Positions 5,015-6,721 of a DNA stretch of 6,721 nt are shown here, in pieces (the stretch's first letter is position 1; every line of letters starts with the position of its first letter). The position numbers and the translations under genes were made by a program. Under the pieces are notes generated by a model, which was not told the origin of the DNA, made no database searches, and worked only from the letters and a program-made list of their open reading frames with translations. Origin of the DNA: Candidatus Aminicenantota bacterium (GTDB lineage Bacteria > Acidobacteriota > Aminicenantia > Aminicenantales > Aminicenantaceae); contig WTAW01000436.1 in NCBI GenBank assembly GCA_013139435.1, forward strand, positions 1 to 6,721. The letters are read 5' to 3'.

Positions 5015-6361
5015 CTATTTAATCATATACCGAATGATAAACAACGCAGAGAACGGATAGATCACCCAATGGACTTCCTTCCCTTTCCCTGTGACAAGCT
5101 TCAGAATGGAATAGGAGATAAATCCAAAGGCAATCCCCTCTGTGATGCTGAAAGTCAAGGGCATTATGATGATGGTTAAATAGGCCGGAATGGCCTCTGT
5201 CAGATCGTCCCATTTGATAAAAGTGATACACTTCATCATCAGATAACCCACGATGATCAGAGGGGGCGCTATAACCGGATGGAGGGTTGCACCATTGTAC
5301 TGATAACTGCCAGCGATCATTTCTGCCAACGGACTGAAGAATAGGGCGATAATAAACAGCATGGACGTGAAGACATTGGCCAATCCCGTTTTAGCGCCAT
5401 GGGCAATCCCCGATGCGCTCTCAATGTAGCTCGTCACAGTGGATGTCCCCATAAGCGCTCCTCCGATGGTCCCCACAGCATCTGCAAACATGGCCTGGTT
5501 TGCACGGGGAAGTTTTCCATCTTTGAGAAAGCCAGCAGGTGCGCTCACGCCGATGAGTGTGCCCATCGTGTCGAATAGATCGAGGAAAAAAAAGATAAAC
5601 ACGATTGTGATCAGCCCTGTTTGAACAGCACCTATAATATCCAGTTTAAGAAGTGTCGGCATAACACTGGGAGGAGCAGCAATGATACCCTGATATTTGA
5701 CAACCCCCAACGGAAGCCCCAAAAGTGCGGTGCCGAGAATCCCCAAGAGGACCGCTCCTCGAACTTTTAAAACGATAAGCGCCGCAGTCAAGATCACTCC
5801 GAACAGAGTCAGAATCGCTGGCTTACTAGTCAAATCGCCGAGCATAACCAGGATATCCGTGACCCCTGGAACAGGTGGAGGGGCATTGACAACCACACCT
5901 CCGTACTGAAGTCCTATAAAAGCGATCAGGACGCCGATCCCAACAGCTATCGCATGTTTGATCGAATCAGGAACCGCTGCAACCAAATTATCCCAAACAC
6001 CGGCTAGAGACAGAATGATAAAAATCGACCCAGATATAAAAACAGCACCGAGAGCGACTTGCCATGAATACCCCATGATCCCACAGACAATGATGGCAAA
6101 AAACACATTGTGCCCCATGCCAGGAGCCAAGGCGATGGGGTATTTGGCTAACAATCCCATCAGAAGTGTGGCGATAGCGCTGGACACACAGGTTGCAAAC
6201 ATGACGGCACCCTTGTCCATCCCGGCGGCTGAAAGGATCGCTGGCTGAACAAAAATGATGTAGGACATGGTCATGAAAGTGGTGATCCCCCCTACCATTT
6301 CCGTCCGGATGTTGGTGTTGTTTTCTTCCAGCTTAAAGTATCGATCCAGCCAGTTTTTCAT
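5015..6361 (-). CDS. NCS2-family purine permease, AzgA (adenine/guanine/hypoxanthine) type
   Basis: A polytopic inner-membrane transporter of about 448 residues, normal for the AzgA branch, which imports purine bases by proton symport. Signature stretches, numbered from the chosen ATG, are YFKLEENNTNIRTE near the N-terminus, ALAPGMGHNVFF (77-88), LDLFDTMGTLIGV (260-272), GTSTVTSYIESASG (305-318) and WDDLTEAIPAYLTIIIMPLT (384-403). These match AzgA-type rather than UraA- or xanthine-type NCS2 proteins. The His in GMGHN is where I recall Leu in enterobacterial members. I chose the ATG at 6361: it is 10 bases after the apt stop, with AGGG before it. The upstream TTG at 6382 would add seven poorly conserved residues and overlap apt. 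Co-transcription with apt argues for adenine among its substrates, though this is inference. Confidence 0.92.
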   Translation of the reverse strand: MKNWLDRYFKLEENNTNIRTEMVGGITTFMTMSYIIFVQPAILSAAGMDKGAVMFATCVSSAIATLLMGLLAKYPIALAPGMGHNVFFAIIVCGIMGYSWQVALGAVFISGSIFIILSLAGVWDNLVAAVPDSIKHAIAVGIGVLIAFIGLQYGGVVVNAPPPVPGVTDILVMLGDLTSKPAILTLFGVILTAALIVLKVRGAVLLGILGTALLGLPLGVVKYQGIIAAPPSVMPTLLKLDIIGAVQTGLITIVFIFFFLDLFDTMGTLIGVSAPAGFLKDGKLPRANQAMFADAVGTIGGALMGTSTVTSYIESASGIAHGAKTGLANVFTSMLFIIALFFSPLAEMIAGSYQYNGATLHPVIAPPLIIVGYLMMKCITFIKWDDLTEAIPAYLTIIIMPLTFSITEGIAFGFISYSILKLVTGKGKEVHWVIYPFSALFIIRYMIK

Positions 6362-6371
6362 GAGCCCTGCC

Positions 6372-6721
6372 CTATTCTTCAAACTGGATCAAGGAGAGGA
6401 TGTCCACATCGGGATGGGCTTTCTTCATAAAATCCACGCCTTCAAGGAAGAGAAGCTCCACAACAACGGCAAATCCCACTACTTCACCTCCGATCTCCTT
6501 TACAAGGTCAATGGCGCTCACAGATGAAGAACCCGTGGCTATTAGATCATCGATAATGAGAACTCTCTGTCCCTCATGTACGCTGTCTTTGTGTATCTCG
6601 AAGTACTCCACCGCATACTCATTCGGCGCTTTCACACAGACACACTCACGAGGGAGTTTGCCCTTTTTGCGGATCATAGCCAATCCTAGCCCTAACTGAT
6701 GGGCAACCGGCGCAGCAAAAA
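6372..6721 (-). CDS. apt: Adenine phosphoribosyltransferase, 5' end outside the window
   Basis: The visible 115 residues are the C-terminal two thirds of a class I phosphoribosyltransferase that converts adenine and PRPP to AMP. The reading frame stays open to the window edge (FAAPVAHQLGLGLAMIRKKGKLP), so the start is outside; about 55-60 residues should be missing. Recognisable parts are the RKKGKLP flexible-loop segment, the EIHKDSV stretch, and the PRPP-binding motif VLIIDDLIATGSSS, followed by the GGEVVGFAVVVEL segment and SLIQFEE end typical of Apt. After ATG the loop reads SSS where many Apt proteins have GGT, which is conservative. The purine permease follows after 10 bases, so imported adenine would be trapped as AMP by this enzyme. 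Any promoter is beyond the window. Confidence 0.93.
   Translation of the reverse strand, partial: FAAPVAHQLGLGLAMIRKKGKLPRECVCVKAPNEYAVEYFEIHKDSVHEGQRVLIIDDLIATGSSSVSAIDLVKEIGGEVVGFAVVVELLFLEGVDFMKKAHPDVDILSLIQFEE

Noticed and set aside
6362..6382. TTG at 6382 as the permease start
   Set aside because: It overlaps apt and adds seven residues (KNRAGL region) not expected in AzgA proteins. The ATG at 6359-6361 is better placed, with AGGG upstream.
6681..6683. TTG at 6683 as the start of a 103-residue protein
   Set aside because: The frame is open to the window edge and the upstream residues (APVAHQLG) match Apt, so this is an internal codon of a truncated gene.

Overview
The window is a stretch of bacterial chromosome with five protein genes, all read on the minus strand. 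A periplasmic adaptor of an RND-type efflux pump and a secreted GH3 enzyme of the kind used on peptidoglycan fragments point to a bacterium, probably one with an outer membrane. Intergenic DNA is AT-rich and crowded with dispersed-repeat pieces, as in many environmental, poorly cultivated lineages. I cannot name a phylum from this sequence alone.

In transcription order (high to low coordinates): (1) the 3' two thirds of apt, adenine phosphoribosyltransferase, cut by the window edge; (2) an AzgA-type NCS2 purine permease 10 bases behind it, which makes a purine uptake and salvage operon; (3) a 209-base gap filled with repeats; (4) a 604-residue NagZ-like GH3 beta-N-acetylhexosaminidase with an N-terminal export signal; (5) a 147-base gap with a good sigma70-type promoter and a perfect 12-base palindrome; (6) a GT81-family glucosyl-3-phosphoglycerate synthase-like glycosyltransferase, which suggests synthesis of the compatible solute glucosylglycerate; (7) a 360-base gap full of repeats; (8) an RND/HlyD-family membrane fusion protein whose pump partners would lie beyond position 1.

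The most unusual feature is the repeat architecture. A 56-bp sequence at 1316-1371 recurs inverted at 4955-5010 with 3 mismatches, and just inside each copy lies an exactly matching 24-bp sequence (1544-1567 and 4909-4932, inverted). Together they bracket the nagZ-like and gpgS-like genes as a segment of about 3.7 kb, with no transposase inside. A second, smaller inverted pair (3021-3037 and 4858-4874) brackets the nagZ-like gene alone. At the 3' end of that gene the repeat is translated: the last 20 or so residues come from a GGGGACGG repeat element. The 56-bp repeat also carries a promoter-like sequence which, in the left copy, faces the efflux adaptor gene. I see no CRISPR array, tRNA, rRNA or defined phage or IS gene.
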